A DNA stretch of 5,357 bases from Pseudomonadota bacterium (GTDB taxonomy: Bacteria > Pseudomonadota > Alphaproteobacteria > UBA8366 > JADFVY01): NCBI GenBank assembly GCA_030671915.1, contig DAOVHN010000209.1, positions 1-5,357 on the forward strand, written 5' to 3'. Of this stretch, positions 1 through 4,891 are shown piece by piece. Below the pieces are notes generated by a model. It ran no database searches and had not been told where the DNA came from. It saw nothing but the letters and a program-made list of their open reading frames with translations. Numbering within the stretch: the stretch's first letter is position 1; every line of letters begins with the position of its first letter. Made by a program: the position numbers and the translations under genes.

Positions 1-920
1 ATGCCCGCAGCGTCTGGAACGAGCGGCGTCAGGCGGTGCTGCAGCAATGCGGCCACCGCATTGCGGCCCTGGAACTGGAAGGCGCTATATTCTTCGGCTC
101 GGCGGACGTTCTGGAGGGCCGCGTTCGCGAACTGATACGCGACGGCGCCACCCATATCCTGCTGGACCTGAAGCGGATTACCGACATCGACAGCACGGGC
201 GGCCTGGCGCTGGAGCGTATCTGCCAGCGGCTGCGCAAGGCCGGGGGCGATCTGGCGATCAGCTATGTGCCGGTCGAACGACGCAAGGTGGATAGTCCGG
301 TTGAAGTCGATCGCCGGAAAAAACGTGCACCGCGGCAATTGTGGGCTGCCATCGAGCAGTCGGGGGCGCTGCAATCCCTTCGCGAAGACCAGTTCCATCC
401 GGATACGGATAGCGCGCTCGCCGCCTTGGAAGACCGGGTGATCGCGGAGTTCACCAGCGAAGATCTGTCGGCCACCATGCGGCATCTGCGCGTGCCGCCG
501 ATCCTGCGCGGGCTGAACCGCGAGGAAGTCGCCGCTTTTCGCCGCCTTGCGATGCGCCAGTTTTACCGCGCGGGAGAGGTAATCTTCGCGCAGGGCGACG
601 AGGGCGATGCGCTCTATTACATTTCCCGAGGCAGCGTGGACATATCCATCCATATCGAGGCCACGGGGCTGGACAAGCGCCTGCAATCGCTGACCGAGGG
701 CAACATCTTCGGCGAAATGGCGATACTGGACAACAAGCCCAGGGCCGCCAGCGTTACCGCGGCAACCGACACCGTCTGCTATCGGCTGGGCGTGGAAGAA
801 TTCGAAAAGATTAAGATCGACTATCCGGAAGCCGGAATGAAGCTGCTGAACAATTTCTGCAAGATGTTCTCCGAGCGCATGCGGTCGGCCAACACCATCA
901 TCGGTGAACTGGAGAAATAG
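1..920 (+). CDS. SulP-family anion transporter, C-terminal part (STAS + cyclic-nucleotide-binding domain), 5' partial
   Basis: The frame is open from the left edge (first whole codon at 3), so this is the cytoplasmic tail of a longer protein; the GTG at 36 is an internal Val. About 305 residues are visible. Residues ~18-145 form a STAS domain: IAALELEGAIFFGSADVL is the typical SulP STAS opening, and DIDSTG (61-66) matches the loop carrying the phosphorylated Ser in SpoIIAA-type STAS proteins. A basic stretch (~92-112, VDRRKKRAPR) looks inserted before the last STAS helices. Residues ~168-296 form a cNMP-binding domain with the phosphate-cassette pattern FGEMA...PRAAS (Gly/Glu at 237-238, Arg 247). 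The membrane part, normally 10-14 helices, lies outside the window. SulP proteins move sulfate, bicarbonate or other anions; the substrate cannot be read from this tail. STAS plus cNMP suggests gating by a cyclic nucleotide (inference). The CPA2 antiporter gene follows on the same strand. Confidence 0.9.
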   Translation, partial: ARSVWNERRQAVLQQCGHRIAALELEGAIFFGSADVLEGRVRELIRDGATHILLDLKRITDIDSTGGLALERICQRLRKAGGDLAISYVPVERRKVDSPVEVDRRKKRAPRQLWAAIEQSGALQSLREDQFHPDTDSALAALEDRVIAEFTSEDLSATMRHLRVPPILRGLNREEVAAFRRLAMRQFYRAGEVIFAQGDEGDALYYISRGSVDISIHIEATGLDKRLQSLTEGNIFGEMAILDNKPRAASVTAATDTVCYRLGVEEFEKIKIDYPEAGMKLLNNFCKMFSERMRSANTIIGELEK

Positions 921-934
921 AGCATTCCAGGATT

Positions 935-949
935 GATCGCGGCGCGATC
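935..949. repeat. Small inverted repeat downstream of the SulP gene
   Basis: GATCGC-GGC-GCGATC is a perfect 6-bp inverted repeat with a 3-base loop, starting 14 bases after the SulP stop codon. Two G-T wobbles could extend it. No T-run follows, so it is not a standard intrinsic terminator; it could act as a 3'-end-stabilising hairpin or be chance in GC-rich DNA. Confidence 0.35.
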
Positions 950-981
950 GGTGCCGGCGGGAGGCCACGAATCCCGATATC

Positions 982-1009
982 GGTGACGGCGCAGCTTGAT
1001 CCCGTCGCC
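982..1009. repeat. Imperfect inverted repeat in the SulP-antiporter gap
   Basis: GGTGACGG (982-989) can pair with CCGTCGCC (1002-1009) across a 12-base loop, with one G-T wobble. Nearby, AGCTTGAT occurs twice (993-1000 and 1021-1028). The rest of the 921-1098 gap shows no convincing promoter; TATGAT at 1092-1097 resembles a -10 box but has no good -35 partner. Confidence 0.25.
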
Positions 1010-1044
1010 CCGCTTGTCGTAGCTTGATTACAGCGTTACCGACA

Positions 1045-1054
1045 GGGAGAGGGG
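1045..1054 (+). promoter_or_regulatory. Strong Shine-Dalgarno-like purine run ahead of the antiporter's ambiguous start
   Basis: GGGAGAGGGG is the best ribosome-site match near this gene. Five bases later, in the antiporter frame, stands CTG (1060) rather than ATG, GTG or TTG. Starting there would put 13 residues before the TTG at 1099. This is either a rare CTG start or chance. Confidence 0.25.
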
Positions 1055-1098
1055 ATCGTCTGGCTACTCCAACGGTATGTTGGGCGGTTCGGTATGAT

Positions 1099-2967
1099 TT
1101 GAAATCCGGTTTTGGAATAGTGCGCCTGGCGGCGCCGGCTTTATTGTTGACCCTGTTGCCCTTGCCGGCATTCGCGGCAGGTGGCGATTTGCCGCCGCTT
1201 GTGCGCGATATCGGTTACAGCCTGCTGATGGCCGGCGTGCTGGCGGTTCTGTTTACGCGCTTCCGCATTCCCAGCATCGCCGCCTTCCTGGCAGCCGGCC
1301 TTCTGGCTGGCCCGCTGGGCATGGGCCTGGTCACCGATCCGGCCAATATCGACACCATCTCGCAGCTGGGTTTCGTGCTGCTGTTGTTCGTGATTGGCCT
1401 GGAGATCGATCTGCGCCAGATACTGGGCAGCGGGCGGACAGTACTTGCCAGCGGGCTGCTGCAGTATCCACTGACGATACTGTTCGGCATGGGCGTCGCC
1501 TATCTTCTGCTATGGCTGGGAATTGGCGCGGGATTGCTGAGCGAAACACCCTTCGTACCGCTTTATATCGGCATCCTGATCGCCGGCTCGTCCACCTTGC
1601 TGGTGGTGCAGCTTTTCGCGGTGAGCTTCAGCCTGGATACCGTTGCCGGGCGGACCTGCGTCAGCCTGCTTATCTTCCAGGACATATGGGCGATCATCAT
1701 TATAGCGCTGCAGCCGAGTTTCGCCGACCCGGCGGTCGGCCCCGTTGTCGCCTCGCTGGGCGGGATAGCTCTGCTGGCGGCCATTGCCGCCTTCACCGCG
1801 CGTTTCGTTACCCGCCCGGCCTTTGGCTGGATCGCCAAGGCGCCGGAGCTGATCCTGGTTGCCGCGCTGGCCTGGTGTTTTATCGTGCTGATGGTGGGGA
1901 TGAACCTGGACCTGCCGTTCCAGCTGGTCGCCGGAGTCAATCCGCATATCTCGGTCGGCGCGGGCATGGGCGCCCTGATCGCCGGGGCCAGTCTGGCGAG
2001 CTCTCCCTTCAGCACCGAGATGGTGTCGAAGGTCGGCGTGGTGCGCGATTTCTTCATCGTACTGTTTTTCGTCGGGCTCGGCATGACCATCCCGTCGGTG
2101 GACTCGCCGGATATCCTGGTGATCGCCGCCGTGCTGGCGGTGGCGGCGCTGGCCGCCCGGTTCCTTATCGCTTTCCCGTTACTCCATTTTTCGGGACTGG
2201 ACCGGCGCAACGCCATGGTCTCGTCGGTCAGGCTGGCGCAGATATCCGAGTTCGCCCTCATCGTTGCCTTCCTGGGTGTTCAGGAGGGGCATTTCGGCAA
2301 TGACCTTAGCAGCGCCGTAATTCTGGCTTTCATCATGACTGCCCTGGCAACCCCATTCCTGTTCAAGAAAGCCCACGCAATTCACGAAGGCCTGGCGAAT
2401 ATACTCGACCGCTGCGGGTTCCGCGCACCAGCCAGCGGCGACGATCAGTTCGAGGATGGCGCCAGTCTCGTGTTGCTCGGCTTTCACCGATTCTCATCGT
2501 CCCTGCTGCACGATCTGTCGCTGATGCACCCAAGACTCGCAAGCAAAACGCTGGTCGTCGATTTCAACGTGTCCCTGCATGACGCCATCCGCAACGAGGG
2601 CGCCCGCGTGCTGTACGGCAATCTCGCCAATACCGAGACCCTGCATCACGCGGCGCTGGACCGGGCCAGGGTGATCGTCCTGACAATTCCCGACGAGATG
2701 CTGGTGGGGACAAACAACCAGAAACTGGTTCATGCGGTGCGCGAACTCAGTCCCGACGCGGCGATCATTGCCTGCGCGACGCGACTGGACGAGATCGAGA
2801 CGCTTTACGAGGCCGGCGCCGATTATGTTTACGTTCCGCGGCTGGAGGCGTCGAAATCCCTTTCGGAGGCGATCGGCTTCGCATTGAATGGCCAGATCAG
2901 CCATTACCGCGAAGACGAGGAAGCTAAAACCTTCCCGCCCCACCTGCGCGACGAGGTATTCAGGTAG
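1099..2967 (+). CDS. CPA2-family monovalent cation:proton antiporter with TrkA-N/RCK-like C-terminal domain (KefB/YbaL-like)
   Basis: An inner-membrane exchanger expected to swap K+ or Na+ for H+. From the TTG at 1099 it is 622 residues. Residues 1-26 form a signal peptide (basic start, LLLTLLPLP core, cleavage at AFA/AGG). Residues ~36-425 carry about 12-13 membrane helices of the Na+/H+ exchanger fold, with CPA2 hallmarks: GSSTLLVVQLF (~164), LLIFQD with the core Gln-Asp at 194-195, FFVGLGM (~323), and QISEFALIVAFLG (~381). Residues ~456-575 form a TrkA-N/RCK-type Rossmann domain (LVVDFN with Asp 488, then YGNLANTETL and VIVLTIPD). Its glycine motif is degenerate: GFHRFS in place of GxGxxG. 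Start choice: the frame is open from a TTG at 1024, but that adds 25 residues before the signal peptide; GTG at 1120 gives an equally good signal peptide (615 residues); none has a good ribosome site. Family call is firm; ion, ligand and exact start are not. Confidence 0.9.
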   Translation: MKSGFGIVRLAAPALLLTLLPLPAFAAGGDLPPLVRDIGYSLLMAGVLAVLFTRFRIPSIAAFLAAGLLAGPLGMGLVTDPANIDTISQLGFVLLLFVIGLEIDLRQILGSGRTVLASGLLQYPLTILFGMGVAYLLLWLGIGAGLLSETPFVPLYIGILIAGSSTLLVVQLFAVSFSLDTVAGRTCVSLLIFQDIWAIIIIALQPSFADPAVGPVVASLGGIALLAAIAAFTARFVTRPAFGWIAKAPELILVAALAWCFIVLMVGMNLDLPFQLVAGVNPHISVGAGMGALIAGASLASSPFSTEMVSKVGVVRDFFIVLFFVGLGMTIPSVDSPDILVIAAVLAVAALAARFLIAFPLLHFSGLDRRNAMVSSVRLAQISEFALIVAFLGVQEGHFGNDLSSAVILAFIMTALATPFLFKKAHAIHEGLANILDRCGFRAPASGDDQFEDGASLVLLGFHRFSSSLLHDLSLMHPRLASKTLVVDFNVSLHDAIRNEGARVLYGNLANTETLHHAALDRARVIVLTIPDEMLVGTNNQKLVHAVRELSPDAAIIACATRLDEIETLYEAGADYVYVPRLEASKSLSEAIGFALNGQISHYREDEEAKTFPPHLRDEVFR

Positions 2968-3002
2968 CGAGATCGCGGGAAGCAGGCGCGGCGGCGGAGA
3001 AC

Positions 3003-3038
3003 AAAAAAATGCCCGGGCAGATCCACCTCTGCCCGGGC
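3003..3038 (-). terminator. Intrinsic terminator for leftward transcription
   Basis: GCCCGGGCAGA (3011-3021) and TCTGCCCGGGC (3028-3038) are perfect complements around a 6-base loop, giving an 11-bp GC-rich stem. On the minus strand the stem is followed, after one A, by seven T (A-run 3003-3009 on the + strand). On the + strand no T-run follows, so the signal faces left. The nearest minus-strand protein gene (the Crp-type gene) ends about 370 bp upstream, so this either closes a long 3' UTR or terminates a separate small transcript. It also insulates the convergent antiporter gene. Confidence 0.88.
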
Positions 3039-3187
3039 TGGATAACGATGTCCGGCAGGGTCTCAGCCGGGGGCTGGTAGGAACGGACCCGCTTGCGCGG
3101 TGCGATCCTTGAGACGGCCTTTAACCCTGCCGGTCGTTGGTTGTCGACTATAAGCTGATATCCCCTCTCAGCCGACCACCGACGACC
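3003..3187 (-). ncRNA. Candidate structured small RNA or structured 3' UTR, family not recognised
   Basis: Read leftward, this stretch is packed with complementary arms ending at the terminator. Stem A pairs 3182-3187, 3178-3180 and 3171-3176 with 3132-3137, 3139-3141 and 3143-3148: 15 pairs, one of them G-U, with two single mismatches. Its apical loop holds an inner GCTGA/TCAGC pair and an exposed GAGGGGA. Stem B pairs 3124-3138 with 3052-3061 plus 3044-3048: 15 pairs with a 3-base bulge. Inside stem B, CCGC-GCAA-GCGG (3100-3089) makes a hairpin with a GNRA tetraloop in the minus-strand sense only. TGAGAC/GTCTCA (3110-3115/3060-3065) offers a further alternative pairing. Stems A and B share 3132-3137, so they cannot both form fully. 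It does not match what I know of 6S, tmRNA, SRP RNA or RNase P. The 5' end is unknown; a promoter may lie in the AT-rich patch near 3320-3400. Confidence 0.45.
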
Positions 3188-3275
3188 CTGTGCGGATGGA
3201 TTGGGCGAAATCCCTGCGCCTTCCTGGCAGCGGGGCGATTACGACCCTGACCGTGTCCTCGCCCATCCGTTCCAT
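3168..3275 (-). CDS. Possible 35-residue ORF, function unknown
   Basis: ATG at 3275 opens a frame ending in TGA at 3168-3170; the peptide starts MERMGEDTVRVVIAPLPGRR and is otherwise basic and soluble, with no signal peptide or membrane segment. About 28 of 35 codons end in G or C, as expected for a gene here but also compatible with GC-rich noncoding DNA. No good Shine-Dalgarno sequence precedes it. It lies between the CRP-like operator and the structured RNA, and its last codons overlap the first arm of stem A. It lacks the Glu-x3-Tyr core of PqqA, so it is not the PQQ precursor peptide. It may well be chance. Confidence 0.18.
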   Translation of the reverse strand: MERMGEDTVRVVIAPLPGRRRDFAQSIRTGSSVVG

Positions 3276-3319
3276 TGCATTCGCTGAAACGGATGATGGC
3301 CTGATTCGGGGAAATCTGC

Positions 3320-3335
3320 TGTGGTATTTATCACA
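3320..3335. promoter_or_regulatory. CRP-type operator, near consensus
   Basis: TGTGG-TATTTA-TCACA on the + strand (TGTGA-N6-CCACA on the minus strand) matches nine of the ten core bases of the E. coli CRP consensus TGTGA-N6-TCACA, with the right spacing. It sits in an AT-rich patch within otherwise GC-rich DNA, 77 bp past the end of a Crp/Fnr gene whose recognition helix keeps CRP's contact residues. If it acted as a class II site for leftward transcription, a start would fall near 3286, with CATCAT at 3298-3293 at the -10 position. No rightward gene lies downstream. Confidence 0.55.
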
Positions 3336-3339
3336 ATTT

Positions 3340-3356
3340 ATAGAAAAATATTCTAT
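3340..3356. promoter_or_regulatory. AT-rich inverted repeat beside the CRP-like site
   Basis: ATAGAA-AAATA-TTCTAT is a perfect 6-bp inverted repeat with a 5-base spacer, 4 bp from the CRP-like box. It could be an operator or part of a promoter: on the minus strand TAGAAT and TATAAA both resemble -10 boxes, but no clear -35 was found at standard spacing. The surrounding 3320-3400 is markedly AT-rich for this window. Confidence 0.3.
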
Positions 3357-3411
3357 TTTGGCGACAATTTACCGCCAGACCAATACAACTCTTGTTTGTA
3401 GGGAAACGGAT

Positions 3412-4113
3412 TCAGGCTATTTCCTCGGGTTCGAGCCCCAGGACCTCATGCACCATCTGCCCAAGCCGGGGCAGGTCCAGGATGTATAGCGCATGGCGTT
3501 CCTGGCGGATTACGCCGGCCCGCGCCAGGACATTCATCTCGCGTGTTACGGCCTCGCGATGGGTGCTGACCCGGCTGGCGATATCGGCATGGCGCGGCGC
3601 CGGCTTGACGGTTGCCGTCCGCTCTTCGAAACCTCCCCCGGCCAGGCGCAGCAGTTCCGCCTGGATGCGGTTGCTGACGGTCAGGGTGCTGAATTCGAAG
3701 ACGCGCTCGTCGAGGCGGCGCACCAGCCGGCACAGCGCCGTCATAACCCGCTGGGCAATAACGAAATGCTGGCTCAGCAGGTCCATGAAATTCCGGCTGG
3801 AAAGGAAGGCCACGGTGCAAGGCTCCAACGCAAACACGCTGGCCGAACGTCCCTTGCGGTCGATCGCCGCCATCTCGCCGAAATGCTGGCCGGCGTGGAG
3901 ATCCTCGAACGACACCTCCTTGCCCGAGGACGAGTAGAGCGACACCCGCAAGCGGCCGGCGGTGAGAAACAGCACGTCGGTACCACCATCGAGGTGCGCC
4001 AGCACCTGTTCGTCCTCGTCTAAGGAACGCCAGCGGCAACGTTTGGCCAGCGCCTCAAGGTCATCGGCCGGCAGGCCTTCCAGTAATGCGATATTGGCAA
4101 GCGATTGTTTCAT
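3412..4113 (-). CDS. Crp/Fnr-family transcriptional regulator (CRP-like recognition helix)
   Basis: A 233-residue cytoplasmic DNA-binding regulator of normal family length. Residues ~8-125 form the cNMP-binding beta-roll, with the phosphate cassette FGEMA....GRSAS: Gly79-Glu80 and Arg89-Ser90 match the cAMP-binding residues Gly71-Glu72 and Arg82-Ser83 of E. coli CRP. The long dimer helix follows (~112-145); where CRP has Thr127-Ser128, which contact the adenine, this protein has Leu134-Asp135, so ligand specificity may differ. Residues ~150-220 form the winged helix-turn-helix; the recognition helix HREAVTR keeps Arg186, Glu187 and Arg191, the counterparts of CRP Arg180, Glu181 and Arg185, predicting TGTGA/TCACA half-sites. 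The N-terminal cysteine cluster of Fnr is absent. The ATG at 4113 is the only ATG, GTG or TTG after an upstream stop and has no clear ribosome site. It lies 109 bp downstream of the GloC-like gene, in a possible operon with pqqE or under its own promoter. Confidence 0.92.
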   Translation of the reverse strand: MKQSLANIALLEGLPADDLEALAKRCRWRSLDEDEQVLAHLDGGTDVLFLTAGRLRVSLYSSSGKEVSFEDLHAGQHFGEMAAIDRKGRSASVFALEPCTVAFLSSRNFMDLLSQHFVIAQRVMTALCRLVRRLDERVFEFSTLTVSNRIQAELLRLAGGGFEERTATVKPAPRHADIASRVSTHREAVTREMNVLARAGVIRQERHALYILDLPRLGQMVHEVLGLEPEEIA

Positions 4114-4144
4114 CAGGCAGCAATCTACTTTCTGGCGATATTGT

Positions 4145-4158
4145 TAAACATCGGTTTA
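4145..4158. promoter_or_regulatory. Palindrome upstream of the Crp-type gene
   Basis: TAAAC-ATCG-GTTTA is a 5-4-5 inverted repeat 31 bp upstream of the regulator's start codon, in the likely promoter or leader region. Its sequence is not CRP-like. It may be an operator; conservation has not been assessed. Confidence 0.3.
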
Positions 4159-4175
4159 CCATGACTGTGCCGAGC

Positions 4176-4187
4176 GAAACCAGTTTC
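4176..4187. promoter_or_regulatory. Second short palindrome in the GloC-Crp gap
   Basis: GAAAC-CA-GTTTC is a 5-2-5 inverted repeat. A GC-rich hairpin (CCGGG...CCCGG, about 4199-4214) lies between it and the gloC stop codon but has no T-run in the leftward direction, so no clear terminator separates the two genes. The rest of 4114-4222 holds nothing else I can support. Confidence 0.2.
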
Positions 4188-4222
4188 AGATTGCCGCACC
4201 GGGGCGGCGCCCGGATCAGGCT

Positions 4223-4873
4223 TCAGGAACCGCCGACCGCCCCGTCCCCCACGAATGGGTTCCCCTCGCGTTCCCGGCCGAAGCTGGAGGCGGGGCCGTG
4301 GCCGGGCAGGAAGGCGACCTCGTCGCCCAGCGGGAACAGCTTGTTGCGGATCGAGGCGATGAGGTCGTCATGATTGCCGCGCGGGAAATCGGTGCGGCCG
4401 ATGGAGCCCGCGAACAGCACATCGCCGACCACCGCCACCTTCTCGGCCGCGGCGTAGAACACCACATGGCCCGGCGTGTGGCCGGGGCAATGGATGACCT
4501 GCAGCGTGATATTGCCCACCGTGACCTCGTCGCCGTCCGACAGCCAGCGGTCTGGCTCGAAGGCCCGGCAATGTCCAAGGCCGATGCGCGAAGCCTGCTC
4601 CGGCAGTTGTTCGATCCAGAAGCGGTCATCCTCATGCGGCCCATCTATCGGCACGCCCAGCCGTTCATGCAAATCCGCCACGCCGCCGCAATGGTCGGCA
4701 TGGCCGTGGGTCACCAGGATGCGTTCGATCTCGATATGCCGGGCCTCGGCCTCCTGAAGGATGCTGTCGACCTCGCCGCCCGGGTCGATGACGGCGCCCT
4801 TCATGGTCTCTTCGCACCAGAGGATTGAGCAGTTCTGCTGGAACGGGGTGACGGGGATGACGATCAGTTTCAT
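4223..4873 (-). CDS. gloC: YcbL/GloC-type glyoxalase II-like metallo-beta-lactamase-fold hydrolase
   Basis: A 216-residue cytoplasmic metal-dependent hydrolase. It closely resembles E. coli YcbL (GloC), a type II glyoxalase that hydrolyses S-D-lactoylglutathione in methylglyoxal detoxification, as I recall that sequence: IPVTPFQQNCSILWCEE at the start, a GPHEDDRFW segment, CPGHTPGHVVFY, GRTDFPRGNH and LPGHGP. Metal ligands are all present: THGHADH at 55-61 (His56, His58, Asp60, His61), His132 in GHTPGH, Asp151, and His192 in PGHG. The size fits the short YcbL class, which lacks the C-terminal helical domain of classical GloB. ATG at 4873 is chosen over the TTG at 4879 because it gives the family's usual N-terminus; AAGG at 4887-4884 is a weak ribosome site. 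Only 18 bp follow the pqqE stop, so the two are probably cotranscribed. Substrate is inferred from family; other thioesters are possible. Confidence 0.9.
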   Translation of the reverse strand: MKLIVIPVTPFQQNCSILWCEETMKGAVIDPGGEVDSILQEAEARHIEIERILVTHGHADHCGGVADLHERLGVPIDGPHEDDRFWIEQLPEQASRIGLGHCRAFEPDRWLSDGDEVTVGNITLQVIHCPGHTPGHVVFYAAAEKVAVVGDVLFAGSIGRTDFPRGNHDDLIASIRNKLFPLGDEVAFLPGHGPASSFGREREGNPFVGDGAVGGS

Positions 4874-4891
4874 TCTCAACGAGCCTTGGTA

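Noticed and set aside
1..135. ATG at base 1 as a gene start
   Set aside because: That frame ends at a TGA at 133-135 and lies inside the SulP frame, which is open from the left edge with SulP-like residues before the first possible start.
935..949. Intrinsic terminator of the SulP gene
   Set aside because: The stem is short and has no T-run after it.
1563..2261. Long minus-strand ORF opposite the antiporter (also 1510-1947, and 1512-2303 on the + strand)
   Set aside because: The antiporter frame has clear family motifs throughout; these are overlapping frames kept open by GC-rich codon use, with low-complexity Ala/Arg/Ser-rich products.
3003..3038. The same hairpin as terminator of the antiporter gene
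   Set aside because: On the + strand the stem is not followed by a T-run; the A-run precedes it, so only leftward termination is supported.
3003..3187. 6S RNA, tmRNA, SRP RNA or RNase P RNA
   Set aside because: A short stretch (GCAAGCGGG) recalls 6S RNA, but the competing stems and sequence do not fit a single long 6S hairpin. The tmRNA acceptor, SRP GGAAGNAGC-type loop and RNase P core motifs are absent.
3168..3275. PqqA precursor peptide
   Set aside because: It is short and near pqqE, but it has no Glu-x3-Tyr core and lies downstream of pqqE, past two other genes.
3190..3489. 99-residue + strand ORF across the gap and into the regulator's 3' end
   Set aside because: It starts at a weak GTG, has no recognisable domain, spans the AT-rich operator patch, and its last part is antisense to the Crp-type gene.
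3392..4023. + strand ORFs opposite the Crp-type gene
   Set aside because: They are antisense shadows; the minus-strand frame contains the complete cNMP and helix-turn-helix domains.
4298..4828. 176-residue + strand ORF opposite the GloC-like gene
   Set aside because: It is antisense to a gene with every metal-binding motif in place and has no domain of its own.
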